Assembly (NCBI GenBank): GCA_019637585.1
Contig: JAHBVL010000003.1
Span: 310,001-374,000, forward strand
Length of the DNA: 64,000 nt
From: Thermomicrobiales bacterium
GTDB lineage: Bacteria; Chloroflexota; Chloroflexia; Thermomicrobiales; UBA6265
Direction of reading: 5' to 3'
Within the stretch, counting starts at the first letter, position 1. Each line of letters starts with the position of its first letter. Positions 32,918 through 41,335 of the stretch are shown here, piece by piece. The translations under genes were made by a program, and so were the position numbers. The notes below the pieces were generated by a model, which saw nothing but the letters and a program-made list of their open reading frames with translations, was not told the DNA's origin and searched no databases.

Positions 32918-33718
32918 CTAGGTCATCAGGGCCTCGACGGCAGCGGTTTCCTTTGGGTGGTGTGTCAGCAATCGCTTTTTCTTCAGATTCTCCCGGACGA
33001 CCCGCACCACATCCCGGTCGTCCGAATTCGCCCACTCCGCGAGTCTGGGGAATCCACCGGCCGGATCGGCCGCTGTGAGCACACTGATGGCATACCCCAG
33101 ACCTTTGCGCAGCGCCTTGAACTCGTCCAGCCGGCGTTCCTCTTTCGGCGTGGCCGCGAGACGGCGCATCGCCAGATCGATGAAGGGCCAACCTTTGGCC
33201 ACGGCATCCGGGTTGTTCAGCAGTCGTGGTTCGGCAATCGCCGCCACAATCGCCCTCAGCTCGAGCAACGACGCCTCCTCGCCCCAGCTTCGGGCGATGT
33301 CGATCATGCCATCGAAGCTCGTGTCTCCAACCCGCTGCAATCCCATCGCGGCGCCCTCCCGGACGCGCCAGCGAGGATCGTTCGCCGCACGGCGAAGCAT
33401 CATCAGCAACCGGCCGCGATCGTCCCCATCCGCCTGAGCGAGACAGACACCCGCCGCCTGCGCGGCCGCGAAAACCGGAAAGGATCGCGGGTCGTTGGTG
33501 TCCGCCTCGTCCGCGGCGATCCACAACCCCTCGAGCAAGACCACCGCCCGGTCCACGGGCAGCAACGCTCCAACGTCGGTGGCGAATGCTGCCCCGATCT
33601 CGAGATTCGCTCGCGGTCCGGGAAGCCGGGATTCGGCAATCAGGTAATCCACGAGCGGCGCGGGAGACGCACCCTGCGCGTACGATGCGATGAGATCTCG
33701 CAGCACACTGTCACTCAT
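32918..33718 (-). CDS. HEAT-repeat-like protein
   Basis: The 266-residue protein is alpha-helical throughout. One clear HEAT-type unit is ANDPRWRVREGAAMGLQRVGD (about residues 109-129), with further helix pairs on both sides, as in the DNA alkylation repeat/HEAT superfamily. The AlkD-type catalytic aspartate cannot be placed with confidence. GGGGAG six bases upstream decides for the ATG at 33718 rather than the one two codons earlier. A terminator for the sortase gene overlaps its leader. Its function is unknown. Confidence 0.65.
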   Translation of the reverse strand: MSDSVLRDLIASYAQGASPAPLVDYLIAESRLPGPRANLEIGAAFATDVGALLPVDRAVVLLEGLWIAADEADTNDPRSFPVFAAAQAAGVCLAQADGDDRGRLLMMLRRAANDPRWRVREGAAMGLQRVGDTSFDGMIDIARSWGEEASLLELRAIVAAIAEPRLLNNPDAVAKGWPFIDLAMRRLAATPKEERRLDEFKALRKGLGYAISVLTAADPAGGFPRLAEWANSDDRDVVRVVRENLKKKRLLTHHPKETAAVEALMT

Positions 33719-33731
33719 AGCCATCTCCCCG

Positions 33732-33766
33732 AAAAAGACAACGCCGGCGACGATGTCGCCGGCGTT
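33732..33766 (-). terminator. Intrinsic terminator after the sortase gene
   Basis: AACGCCGGCGAC and GTCGCCGGCGTT form a perfect 12-bp stem (33740-33751 with 33755-33766) with a three-base loop. On the minus strand GTCTTTTTC follows. It ends transcription 28 bases after the sortase stop and lies just before the HEAT-repeat gene. Confidence 0.85.
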
Positions 33767-33793
33767 GCGCCTTGGTACTGCTAAGCATGGATC

Positions 33794-34450
33794 CTAGGCT
33801 GTTTCGGTGTCGGTCACCCGTACGGCGCGAACGACCGTTCGCTGCAGATACACCCCATTCGCGTAGTCGAACGGTCCGCCGCAGGTGATGATCGTCAGAC
33901 TCTCCTCTTCAGTCGGGCCGACGATGTCCTGAATCGGCGCATTGGCCGTTTCGAAGTTCTCTCGCCAGACGACCGAGTAGGTGTAGATCACGCCATCCTC
34001 GCCCGTCACCTGAATCAGGTCTCCCTCGTTCAGGTTGTTGATGTTGTAGAGCACCGCCGGTCCGACATCCCAGTAGTCGAGGTGCCCGGCCATCAGGATA
34101 TTGCCGATCTCGCCGAGTCTGGATGACGCTTCGTACCACGAGACGATCCAGGGACCAGAGGGGTCGAGCATCACGCCATCGACGATCTGCTGCTGCTCGA
34201 TCTGGGCATTGACCGCGGCATTCTCGATCTCGATCGCCACCGGGATGGCGCCAACCGGTCCGGCTGGTTCGTCCGGCGTGTCACCAATTGGTCCCGGGCG
34301 CAGTCCTCCGGTGGTCGGCATCTCGCCGACTTCGGAAGACACGATGCGTCCCCCATCCTGCGCCGCCACCATGCCGCCGCTCACCAGCGTCAGCATCATG
34401 ACTGCTGCCAACATCGGTAAGAGGCGCAACCTCACCATCCGTTCGATCAT
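33794..34450 (-). CDS. Sortase family protein (class E/F-like)
   Basis: This is an exported cysteine transpeptidase of the sortase fold. The 218-residue protein has a Sec signal (residues 5-30, ending near GGMVAAQ) and a spacer rich in Pro and Gly. The catalytic set is His in MAGHLDYWD, Cys in SLTIITCGGPFD and Arg in VYLQRTVVRA. The ATG is supported by GGAG seven bases ahead. No protein with an LPXTG-type sorting signal and no pilin was seen in the window, so the substrate is unknown. It could also serve as a housekeeping enzyme. Confidence 0.85.
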   Translation of the reverse strand: MIERMVRLRLLPMLAAVMMLTLVSGGMVAAQDGGRIVSSEVGEMPTTGGLRPGPIGDTPDEPAGPVGAIPVAIEIENAAVNAQIEQQQIVDGVMLDPSGPWIVSWYEASSRLGEIGNILMAGHLDYWDVGPAVLYNINNLNEGDLIQVTGEDGVIYTYSVVWRENFETANAPIQDIVGPTEEESLTIITCGGPFDYANGVYLQRTVVRAVRVTDTETA

Positions 34451-34583
34451 CGCAGTTCTCCGTCGATTGGTTTCCGGGGCGGCGCGCGGAAAAGGCATGC
34501 TTCGTCGCCTGAGGTGTCGTCCTCGTTCGCCAATTCTAACGCGCCGACCCTCAAATTCGTATCGCTGAAGAGGATGCCACGAT

Positions 34584-35486
34584 TTACTGGGAATTCGCTG
34601 GGAGGCGTTCGTCGATCCACCGGTCGAGCTGCCGCTGGCTGATCTCGTCGAGTTTCGCGGCCGGTTGCCGCATCTGCGCCGAGGCGATCACCCCTCTCCG
34701 GCGCATCTCTTCCTTCGCCGCGGCAACCGAGAAATCGATCGACTGCATGGCCCAGAGACTGAAAGGCAGCTCCTCGGCGAATCGGGCCGAGGCGGCATCG
34801 ACGTCTCCGGCATCGAACAGGTGCTGCACCTCCGCGAAGAATCGGGTGAAGTTCGGCGCAGGCATCGACCCAACCGCTCCCCGCTCGAAGGCGTCGATCG
34901 CTCCCAACCCTCCCCAGCCACTGAACATGGCCAGCCGTCCCTCGCTCAACCGGAGCGTTTCGGTGATCACCGGTCCGCCAGGCGTGCCTTCGGCTTTGAC
35001 GTACTGAATGGTCGGGACATCCGCCGACAACCTGGCCCAAAGCGCCGGCGACATCGAAACCCTGGTCAATTGGGGCGCGTCCTGAATCATCACCGGAATG
35101 GAGACCGCTTCCCCGATCTGCCGGTAGTAGTCGTACAGATTCTGCTGATCGGGCGTGACGAAATAGGGTGGCAGCACCATCAACGCCGACGCGCCGAGCG
35201 CTTCGGCCCGCCTGGCCCGGTCGACCGCGATGGAATGCCCTGGTCCGTCGGCGGAGACCACGACCGGCACCCTGCCGGCGACAGCGTCGACGACCGTGCT
35301 GGCGACTTCGTCTCGCTCGGCGTCGGTCAGTTTGTAGCCTTCACTGGCCAGAGCCAGCGTCGCGACGCCGGTTGCTCCTTCTGCCAGCACCCACTCGATC
35401 TCGTCGCGCAGTGACGCCAGATCGAGCGACCGATCGTCGTGAAAGGGCGTGCAGAGAATCGGAATGCACCCGCGCAGAGTAGTCAT
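34584..35486 (-). CDS. DapA-family (class I) aldolase/dehydratase
   Basis: The 300-residue TIM-barrel protein belongs to the dihydrodipicolinate synthase/N-acetylneuraminate lyase family. It opens with GCIPILCTPFHDDRSLD, has GATGVATLALASEGYKLT in place of the usual GTTGE motif, PVVVSADGPGHSIAVDRARRAEALGASALMVLPPYFVTP, and the Schiff-base lysine in IQYVKAEGTPGGP. Because the organism appears to make lysine by the LysW route, a true DapA is not expected. A sugar-acid aldolase or dehydratase is more likely, perhaps working with the KDG kinase. AAGGAA stands ahead of the ATG. Confidence 0.8.
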   Translation of the reverse strand: MTTLRGCIPILCTPFHDDRSLDLASLRDEIEWVLAEGATGVATLALASEGYKLTDAERDEVASTVVDAVAGRVPVVVSADGPGHSIAVDRARRAEALGASALMVLPPYFVTPDQQNLYDYYRQIGEAVSIPVMIQDAPQLTRVSMSPALWARLSADVPTIQYVKAEGTPGGPVITETLRLSEGRLAMFSGWGGLGAIDAFERGAVGSMPAPNFTRFFAEVQHLFDAGDVDAASARFAEELPFSLWAMQSIDFSVAAAKEEMRRRGVIASAQMRQPAAKLDEISQRQLDRWIDERLPANSQ

Positions 35487-35564
35487 GCTTTTTGGTTTCC
35501 TTCGCGTCGCCAGCGGCACGCATGGCTGCTTTCGCAGGCTGCGCCGGCGATTCTCCGTCGCGAC

Positions 35565-35724
35565 CCGGAATCCGTGGCTCGGAATTCGAGGTCCGGAGTC
35601 CGAAATCTTCTGTCGGCGTCAGACTACTACAACGCACTTGCTTCCCGGCCAAAGACAAGCAAGCATTCAGAACGCGCAGACGGCGGACTACAGATTTCGA
35701 ACTCCGGACATCGGACTCCGGCTT
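35565..35724. repeat. Two blocks of heptad repeats (CGGANNN type)
   Basis: Six units at 35565-35606 (CCGGAAT, CCGTGGC, TCGGAAT, TCGAGGT, CCGGAGT, CCGAAAT) and seven at 35676-35724 (GCAGACG, GCGGACT, ACAGATT, TCGAACT, CCGGACA, TCGGACT, CCGGCTT) read in steps of 7. They resemble the CGGAC units in the spacer before argB. Confidence 0.75.
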
Positions 35725-35737
35725 GTGCGCGGTGTGG

Positions 35738-35989
35738 TCACTTCGCCATCATGTCCACATTGCGCACGTTGGGAGGGTTTTCCGGCGAGAAGCCATGGCC
35801 TTCGAGGCACTTGACCGTGGGCTGATCCTGTCGAACCACAATGACCCCACCGTCATCCCCGGTCACATCTCGCCCGAATTGGCTATCGAGCGTGTGATCT
35901 GTCTTGACGATAGCGAGAACCGGCAGAGTTCGGTATCCGTCCAGGGACGGATATGCCGATTCAATCGATACTGATTCCCAGACGAGCAA
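35738..35989 (-). pseudogene. Short frame, possible remnant of a FAD-monooxygenase C terminus
   Basis: This 83-codon frame contains YRTLPVLAIVKTDHTLDSQF.. and then GRDVTGDDGGVIVVRQDQ. That faintly recalls the C-terminal thioredoxin-like domain of phenol hydroxylase-type flavoproteins (GVDPxxGxVVVRPDG). The rest of such a protein is absent. It has no clear ribosome site. It may be a gene remnant next to the heptad repeats or a chance frame. Confidence 0.3.
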
Positions 35990-36042
35990 TCACCCCTGCC
36001 CCAACCCGGCAGCTGCGCAGCATGAAAACGGCGCGTAGTCTC

Positions 36043-36054
36043 GCCATTTATGGC
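36043..36054. repeat. Family E palindrome copy 1
   Basis: The perfect palindrome GCCATTTATGGC is flanked by CGTAGTCTC on one side. The same motif with nearly the same flank occurs at 48138-48149. Confidence 0.55.
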
Positions 36055-36062
36055 GCTTTCAC

Positions 36063-38519
36063 CTACGGCCGCTCGAGATCAGAGTACTCCCGTACCGAAT
36101 CGGGATCGACCAACCCGGCAACGACCGCGGCTGTTACGGCTGCGGCCCGGTTGCGAACGCCGAGCTTGGTGAAGATATGTGCGACGTGGGTGTTCACCGT
36201 CCGCTCGCCGATAAAGAGCGCGTCGGCAATGGCCCGGTCGCTCAGCCCGGCGGCCACAAGGCGCATGACCTCGCGCTCCCGCGGACTGAGCGTCACCGGC
36301 TCGGTGGTGACATCGCCTCCAGGTCCGTCCGAGGGAATGGCCAGGGCGAGCGCTTCGGCAACCGCCCGCTCCTCCGTCCAGGTCCTGCCCACCGCCCACT
36401 CGCGGGAAAAGACCACATCTCCCAACGCATCTCGCGAAATGGCGATATCCCGCTCGTATTCAGCCTGGTATTGCGGTTCGAGGGGGAGGGCAAACCGCTC
36501 GCGTTCGGCATCGGCGGCGCCATAGAGCCTGGCGGCCGCTTCCGCCTGCCCGATCCGTCCCGCGATGTCGGCGACATCCTCCAGGCAACTGAATGCCGGA
36601 GCCCGGAGTTCCCACATCAGCGCCAGACTCTCCTGCGTTTTTGCCAGCGCCCGCGGCAAATCGCGCTGTTTGTACGTCACGTATGCCAACCCGTGCAGCG
36701 CCCGGGCGATGCCGCGGGGATGCTCGGTGGCCCGAAAGAGCTCCACCGCTTCGTTATAGCGGGCACGCGCCAGGGCCAGAGCTTCGGGGTCGCCCCCTTC
36801 ATCAACGGCGTCGCGACTGTCCAGCGCGGCGAGATCGCAGAGCATCCAGCCAGCGCCGATCTTTGCCGATACTCGCCGGTATCCCTCCAACGCTTCGGTC
36901 AGATATATCCGGGCCACAGGCTCATCGCCGGTGTGCACTGTGATTGCGCCGAGCGCCGCGTGGGCCAGAGTGACGCCAAGATCGTCTCCCGCCTGGCGAG
37001 CGGCGACAAGCGCCTCCTCAGCAAGGGCCTCCGCCGCGACACTGTCGAAATGGGACGGCGCCATCCGGGCAGCGATCACCAATGCTGCGACACGAGCAGC
37101 CGGCGTACCACCTGCCAGAGCGAGTGTACGTTCCAGATCGTGCTCTTTCTCCTGCGCGAATGCACTGGAAATCCAGACCGCGGAATACATCGTCGTTGAC
37201 AACTGGAGCGCGGTATCGGTGTCGGCTTCCTCCAGCGCCCACTCGAGTGCGGCACGCAGGTTTGCCCGCTCGGGCGCCAGCAGCGCACTCCATTCCGGGA
37301 AGTTGCCGAACAATAGGCCTCGTTCGACGCGGGACGCCAGCTCCCGGAACCAGACAGCGTGGCGACGCCGTGGCCCCTCATCACCACTGGCAGCCAAACG
37401 CTCGGCGGCGAACTCATGGATCGTCTGGAGCATCGTCAGACGCGGATTCTCCCCACCAGCGGCTGGTTCGACCCGCACGAGACTCTGGGCGGTCAGCGAC
37501 TCGATCACCGCGGATATCTCGGTCGGGTCCCGACGGCGGAGCGTGCTCTCCTCCCCGGTATCAGGCGCCTGGCAGACCGCTTCCGCCGCCTCCAGCGTGC
37601 AACCTCCGGCAAAGACCGACAGGCATCGAACGACTCGCTGCTCCTCTGGGTCGAGCAGGTCGTAACTCCAGGCAATGGCCTCGCGCATCGTTCGATGCCG
37701 GGCCGGACCATCACGACGCCCGGCAGTCAGATGGGGCAGCCGGTGATCGAGCCTGACAAGCAGCTCGGACGGGGAAAGGAGGAGACTCCGCTCCGCCGCC
37801 AGCTCGATCGCCAGCGGCAGACCGTCCAACCGGCGGCAGATCTCGGCGACGACCGGGATGTTCTCAGGCGTCAGGGCAAAGGTGGGAGAGACACCAGCCG
37901 CGCGCTCGGCGAAGAGCTGTACCGCGGGAGCCGGTTTGGCCCGCTTCGCTCCTTTGGAAACATCCGATTCCGTGGAAAGCGTCGGAACTTCCACCGGATG
38001 TTCGCCAGCGATCCTCAGCAGCGCCCGACTGGTGGCCATGAGCGACACGGCGGGACAGGAGCGGAGCAGGTCACCCAGGAATGGCGCGGCTTCGAGCGCT
38101 TGCTCGCAGTTGTCGACGATCAGGAGCAGGCGCATGTCGCGGAGAGCGGATTTCAACGCCTCGAAGGTGGGAGCGGCTCCCGTTTCAGTCAGGCCGACGG
38201 CGTGAGCGATCTCAGCCGCAACCCCCTCGGCGGTCGTTGCGGTCGTCACCGGCGCCCAAGCCACCTGATCGTCGAACTCCCGGGCGATCTCAGTCGCCAC
38301 ACTCAATGCCAGCCGGGTCTTGCCGATCCCGCCGGGACCAATCAGCGTCACCAAACGGGTGTCGCTGCCGCCGAGTGCCTCGACAACGGACGCTACCTCG
38401 GCATCGCGGCCAAGCAGGGGCGTGAGCGGCGCCGGTGGCGCCGCCAGACGTCGCCGGCGGAATGGGATGAGTTGTCGAGCCTCGTTCCAGTCATGGCCCG
38501 GAGCCGTAGCAGTCGACAT
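36063..38519 (-). CDS. Large AAA/STAND-type LuxR-family transcriptional regulator
   Basis: The 818-residue protein starts with an NB-ARC/AAA module: Walker A LIGPGGIGKTRLALS near residue 60, Walker B LLLIVDNCEQAL and RRLDGLPLAIELAAERS. TPR-like helices run from about residue 390 to 690. The C terminus is a complete LuxR/GerE helix-turn-helix (LSPREREVMRLVAAGLSDRAIADALFIGERTVNTHVAHIFTKLGV). Such proteins act as ligand- and ATP-dependent activators. The start has a poor ribosome site. Next to it, on the same strand, is the M20 peptidase, which starts upstream; no target is evident. Confidence 0.85.
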   Translation of the reverse strand: MSTATAPGHDWNEARQLIPFRRRRLAAPPAPLTPLLGRDAEVASVVEALGGSDTRLVTLIGPGGIGKTRLALSVATEIAREFDDQVAWAPVTTATTAEGVAAEIAHAVGLTETGAAPTFEALKSALRDMRLLLIVDNCEQALEAAPFLGDLLRSCPAVSLMATSRALLRIAGEHPVEVPTLSTESDVSKGAKRAKPAPAVQLFAERAAGVSPTFALTPENIPVVAEICRRLDGLPLAIELAAERSLLLSPSELLVRLDHRLPHLTAGRRDGPARHRTMREAIAWSYDLLDPEEQRVVRCLSVFAGGCTLEAAEAVCQAPDTGEESTLRRRDPTEISAVIESLTAQSLVRVEPAAGGENPRLTMLQTIHEFAAERLAASGDEGPRRRHAVWFRELASRVERGLLFGNFPEWSALLAPERANLRAALEWALEEADTDTALQLSTTMYSAVWISSAFAQEKEHDLERTLALAGGTPAARVAALVIAARMAPSHFDSVAAEALAEEALVAARQAGDDLGVTLAHAALGAITVHTGDEPVARIYLTEALEGYRRVSAKIGAGWMLCDLAALDSRDAVDEGGDPEALALARARYNEAVELFRATEHPRGIARALHGLAYVTYKQRDLPRALAKTQESLALMWELRAPAFSCLEDVADIAGRIGQAEAAARLYGAADAERERFALPLEPQYQAEYERDIAISRDALGDVVFSREWAVGRTWTEERAVAEALALAIPSDGPGGDVTTEPVTLSPREREVMRLVAAGLSDRAIADALFIGERTVNTHVAHIFTKLGVRNRAAAVTAAVVAGLVDPDSVREYSDLERP

Positions 38520-38638
38520 GCGCGAAAATCCAAAACGTTGATCTGGCGGCTCCTATGCCACCAGTATACGGGTGGTTTACGGCGACATCATTGGTTCGAA
38601 AACTCCCGGCCGTGGTGCACAAATCTCCAGCGGAACCC

Positions 38639-39943
38639 TCAGGCGCACCACTCCGCAATCGACAGCGCCATGACCCGGCAGGCGTCGACAAGCTCCCTGA
38701 TCTCGACAAACTCATTGGGACTATGCGCCTGAGCGATGCTGCCGGGACCGAAAATCGTTCCCTGCATCCCCTGCTCGGCATACCAGGCCAGTTCCGATGC
38801 GGCGGTGAACGCCTCGACGGTCACCTCCCGGCCAGTTGCCGAGATCTCTCCAGCCACCAGCTGGATAAACGGATGATCGGGAGGGGTGTTCACCGGCGGA
38901 AACCAGACATTGCGCAGCTTCCATGTAAAACGGGGTGGATGATCGTTCAGCCAGGGATCGACCGCGCAGACACCGGCGACGAAGCTCTCGATCTCCGCCT
39001 GTATCCCTTCCAGCGTCTCGTCCGGCAGATACCAGACGTTGTATTCGATCGAGCAGTAGTTCGGCGTCGTGCCAGGATTCGACACGAGGTTGAGCTGGCC
39101 ATCATGCCCGCCTCCCGGTCCACCGGCGATGATCCCCGGCAGAATCGTGTTGAATCCCGGTGGCAGCATCGGATGGTTGCGGTGCGTGCCCCACTCCCGC
39201 TCCAGTTCCTGAAGCGCGGCGGCGATCTTCATCCCCTTCTCGATCGCATTGACGCCCGCCGTCGCCGCATGCCCACCCGCATGCACACTTCGGTAACGAT
39301 TGCCGGCGTGGCTTTCACGCCCCTCGATCTCGATCCGGAAGTGAACGAGCCCACCTTCGACCGGCATCAGCTTGAGGCTGGTCGGTTCGGCGTTGAGCAC
39401 GGCATCGAAGTGACGGGTTCCTGCCAGTGTTCGGGTACTCGTGCCGACGACTTCTTCGTCCGAGACGATATGCAGCGCGACATCGCCGCGCATCTCAACC
39501 CCGGCTCGTTGCAGAACCTCGACGGCCATGATTCCCGCGGCCACGCCGCCCTTCATATCGCAGGCGCCCCGGCCCCAAAGGCGGCCGTCGCTGACCTCGC
39601 CAGCCCACGGATCATGCGTCCAGGCAGAGACATCGCCGACTGGCACGACATCGACGTGCCCGTTGATCGCGACCGACTGACCGCCACCACGTCCTTTCAG
39701 TGTGGCATCGATCCAGGGGTATCGTGGTTCGGTGACTCCTCGCGCGATCTCGAGCCCCAACGCGTCGAGTCTTCCGGCCACGATCTCCTGACACGTGACG
39801 ACTTCAGGATGGAATTGCTCGTTTCCCTCGCTCTGGCTATCGGTGCGACAGGCGATCAGCGCTTGCGTCAGCGCGATCAGGTCGTCTTCGACCCGAGCCG
39901 CTTCATCGAGAATGGTTTGCCGAAGACCGGCGTCGAGGGGCAT
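38639..39943 (-). CDS. M20/ArgE-DapE-family metallopeptidase or deacylase
   Basis: The 434-residue protein has the di-zinc motifs AINGHVDVVPVGD, GRGACDMKGGVAAG and IVSDEEVVGTSTR. A dimerisation domain sits in the middle (GRESHAGNRYRSVHAGGHAATAGVNAIEKG), and a histidine comes near the end in AQAHSPNEFVEI. This pattern fits the ArgE/DapE/ACY1 branch that removes acyl groups from amino acids. TGGAG eight bases upstream supports the ATG at 39943; the long open frame upstream is antisense-like and not used. It starts 24 bases after the secreted-protein gene and is probably co-transcribed with it. The substrate is unknown. Confidence 0.85.
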   Translation of the reverse strand: MPLDAGLRQTILDEAARVEDDLIALTQALIACRTDSQSEGNEQFHPEVVTCQEIVAGRLDALGLEIARGVTEPRYPWIDATLKGRGGGQSVAINGHVDVVPVGDVSAWTHDPWAGEVSDGRLWGRGACDMKGGVAAGIMAVEVLQRAGVEMRGDVALHIVSDEEVVGTSTRTLAGTRHFDAVLNAEPTSLKLMPVEGGLVHFRIEIEGRESHAGNRYRSVHAGGHAATAGVNAIEKGMKIAAALQELEREWGTHRNHPMLPPGFNTILPGIIAGGPGGGHDGQLNLVSNPGTTPNYCSIEYNVWYLPDETLEGIQAEIESFVAGVCAVDPWLNDHPPRFTWKLRNVWFPPVNTPPDHPFIQLVAGEISATGREVTVEAFTAASELAWYAEQGMQGTIFGPGSIAQAHSPNEFVEIRELVDACRVMALSIAEWCA

Positions 39944-39966
39944 TGCGCGTTCTCCATGTGGTTCGA

Positions 39967-41028
39967 TCATACTGGGCGAACCCGGCCCGAATCGGGGTCG
40001 TCCATCAGCGATGTGCAGTCGACCGCTTCGAAATCGCTGCCGTGGATGCGTTCCTGAAGCTCGTGCAGATCGTCGTTGTCCCACCGATCGTCGGGTGCTC
40101 CCGAGAGATACCAGTCGCTGCCGTTGTCGGCCAGCATCATGCCGAATGTTTTGAGCGCCTGCAGAATGATCTGGTTCGTACGGGAAAACCCGTCGATATC
40201 GACAGTCGATTTGAGCCGGAATCGCTGACCCATCGGCGGTACGGATAAGTCGTCCGTCGCGCCAGCCTGGTGACGAGCCGGCCAGACAAAGGCACGCTGC
40301 GTCATCGACGCAGTGAAGCGCAGGGCATGCGGAATCACTCCCGCTTCGATCTCCTCGTAGCGGACGAGTCCGGGCAGAATCGGCAGCCCCGCGGCATCGG
40401 CGGATGTCCATTCAGCGGGCCGTAGGTCGTTCGAGGTCAGGTCGAAGTGGGCTCCAGCGTATGCTGTCCAGCTTCCGTCGCTCTGCGGTGTCGCATCGAA
40501 CAGCTCGTAGAGCTGACAGCTCCCCTCCTGCACAACGAGAACATGGCGATCGCCGGTTGCACAGGAGCCTCCCTCGATAGGAGCATCCGTGGGAATCGGG
40601 TAGGGACCGGGATCGCTCTCCTCGTCCACCTCGAACACCACCGGCGCCCCGGCTTGCGTCGCCGGCGCCTGCACGAACGGGATACCGAACGGCTGACCTT
40701 CGTAGAGACCGGACCCGAAGTCGGGGTGCAATCCGGTGTCCGGACCGATGCTCGCCACATAGGCGTCGGAGAGCGCGTCGAGTGGGAGATGGTCGATTGA
40801 CGTGTTCCAGATATTGTCCGCGGGAAAGAGGGTGCAGTCTTGCGGAATCTCACCGCACAGAGATTCCGTGCAACCCAAGCTGCAATCGGACTGGGCACGT
40901 ACTGCGCCGCCGCCGGTCCGTGACGCGAAGACCCCACCTACGAGGCTCCCAATAACGAGGCGGCGACGATCCGAGCGGAATCCCCGCATCCAAGTCCTCA
41001 TCCGATAGTCAACGTCGCGTTCGTTCAT
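39967..41028 (-). CDS. Secreted protein of unknown function with possible Tat signal
   Basis: The 353-residue protein begins with a basic region and DRRRLVIGSLVGGVFAS, which resembles a Tat or Sec signal, with likely cleavage near GAVRAQ. A Cys-rich stretch follows (SDCSLGCTESLCGEIPQDC), then the segments FPADNIWNTSIDHLPLDALSD, LHPDFGSGLYEGQPFGIPFV, and HALRFTASMTQRAFVWPARHQAG near residue 240. Proteins with the start 'DNxWNTxI' occur in Actinobacteria and Chloroflexota, as far as I remember, without known function. The ATG follows GGAGG. The M20 gene follows it closely. Confidence 0.65.
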   Translation of the reverse strand: MNERDVDYRMRTWMRGFRSDRRRLVIGSLVGGVFASRTGGGAVRAQSDCSLGCTESLCGEIPQDCTLFPADNIWNTSIDHLPLDALSDAYVASIGPDTGLHPDFGSGLYEGQPFGIPFVQAPATQAGAPVVFEVDEESDPGPYPIPTDAPIEGGSCATGDRHVLVVQEGSCQLYELFDATPQSDGSWTAYAGAHFDLTSNDLRPAEWTSADAAGLPILPGLVRYEEIEAGVIPHALRFTASMTQRAFVWPARHQAGATDDLSVPPMGQRFRLKSTVDIDGFSRTNQIILQALKTFGMMLADNGSDWYLSGAPDDRWDNDDLHELQERIHGSDFEAVDCTSLMDDPDSGRVRPV

Positions 41029-41062
41029 ATCGGCCTCCACCTGCGTTCGCGCCCAAACATGC

Positions 41063-41168
41063 TGTCATCCTGAACGAAGTGAAGGATCTCTCCGTCGTCT
41101 CCTGCCACGACGGTCGTCTCCCTGAGAACTGCTGCGGCAGGAGCTCCTTCGCTTCGCTCAGGATGACG
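41063..41168. repeat. Family C repeat (GTCATCCTGAACG...CTCAGGATGAC)
   Basis: The ends are inverted (GTCATCCTGAACGAAGTGAA and TTCGCTTCGCTCAGGATGAC), and the middle has its own inverted segments (GACGG/CCGTC, CTGCCGC-like). The whole is about 106 bases and holds no gene. Octad-like CGTCTCGC units follow to 41280. Confidence 0.7.
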
Positions 41169-41335
41169 GTACTTTTTCGTGTCGCTCCGGAGTGTCGAGC
41201 TTCATCGGGCCACAGGTGCCCGAACTACGGTTACCCCGTCTCGCCGTCTCCTTCTCCGCCTATTCGCGTCTCCCCCCGGCCTGATGGCTCAGGATGACGA
41301 TGGCCCGCGGAGCGCTAATGCTCATGAAATCCGCT

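Noticed and set aside
38560-38610. Possible tRNA T-arm (GGTTCGAAAAC)
   Set aside because: No acceptor stem, D-arm or anticodon stem can be folded around it.
39970-40411. Longer start of the M20 peptidase
   Set aside because: The extra residues lie within the secreted-protein gene and lack family similarity; a good ribosome site precedes 39943.
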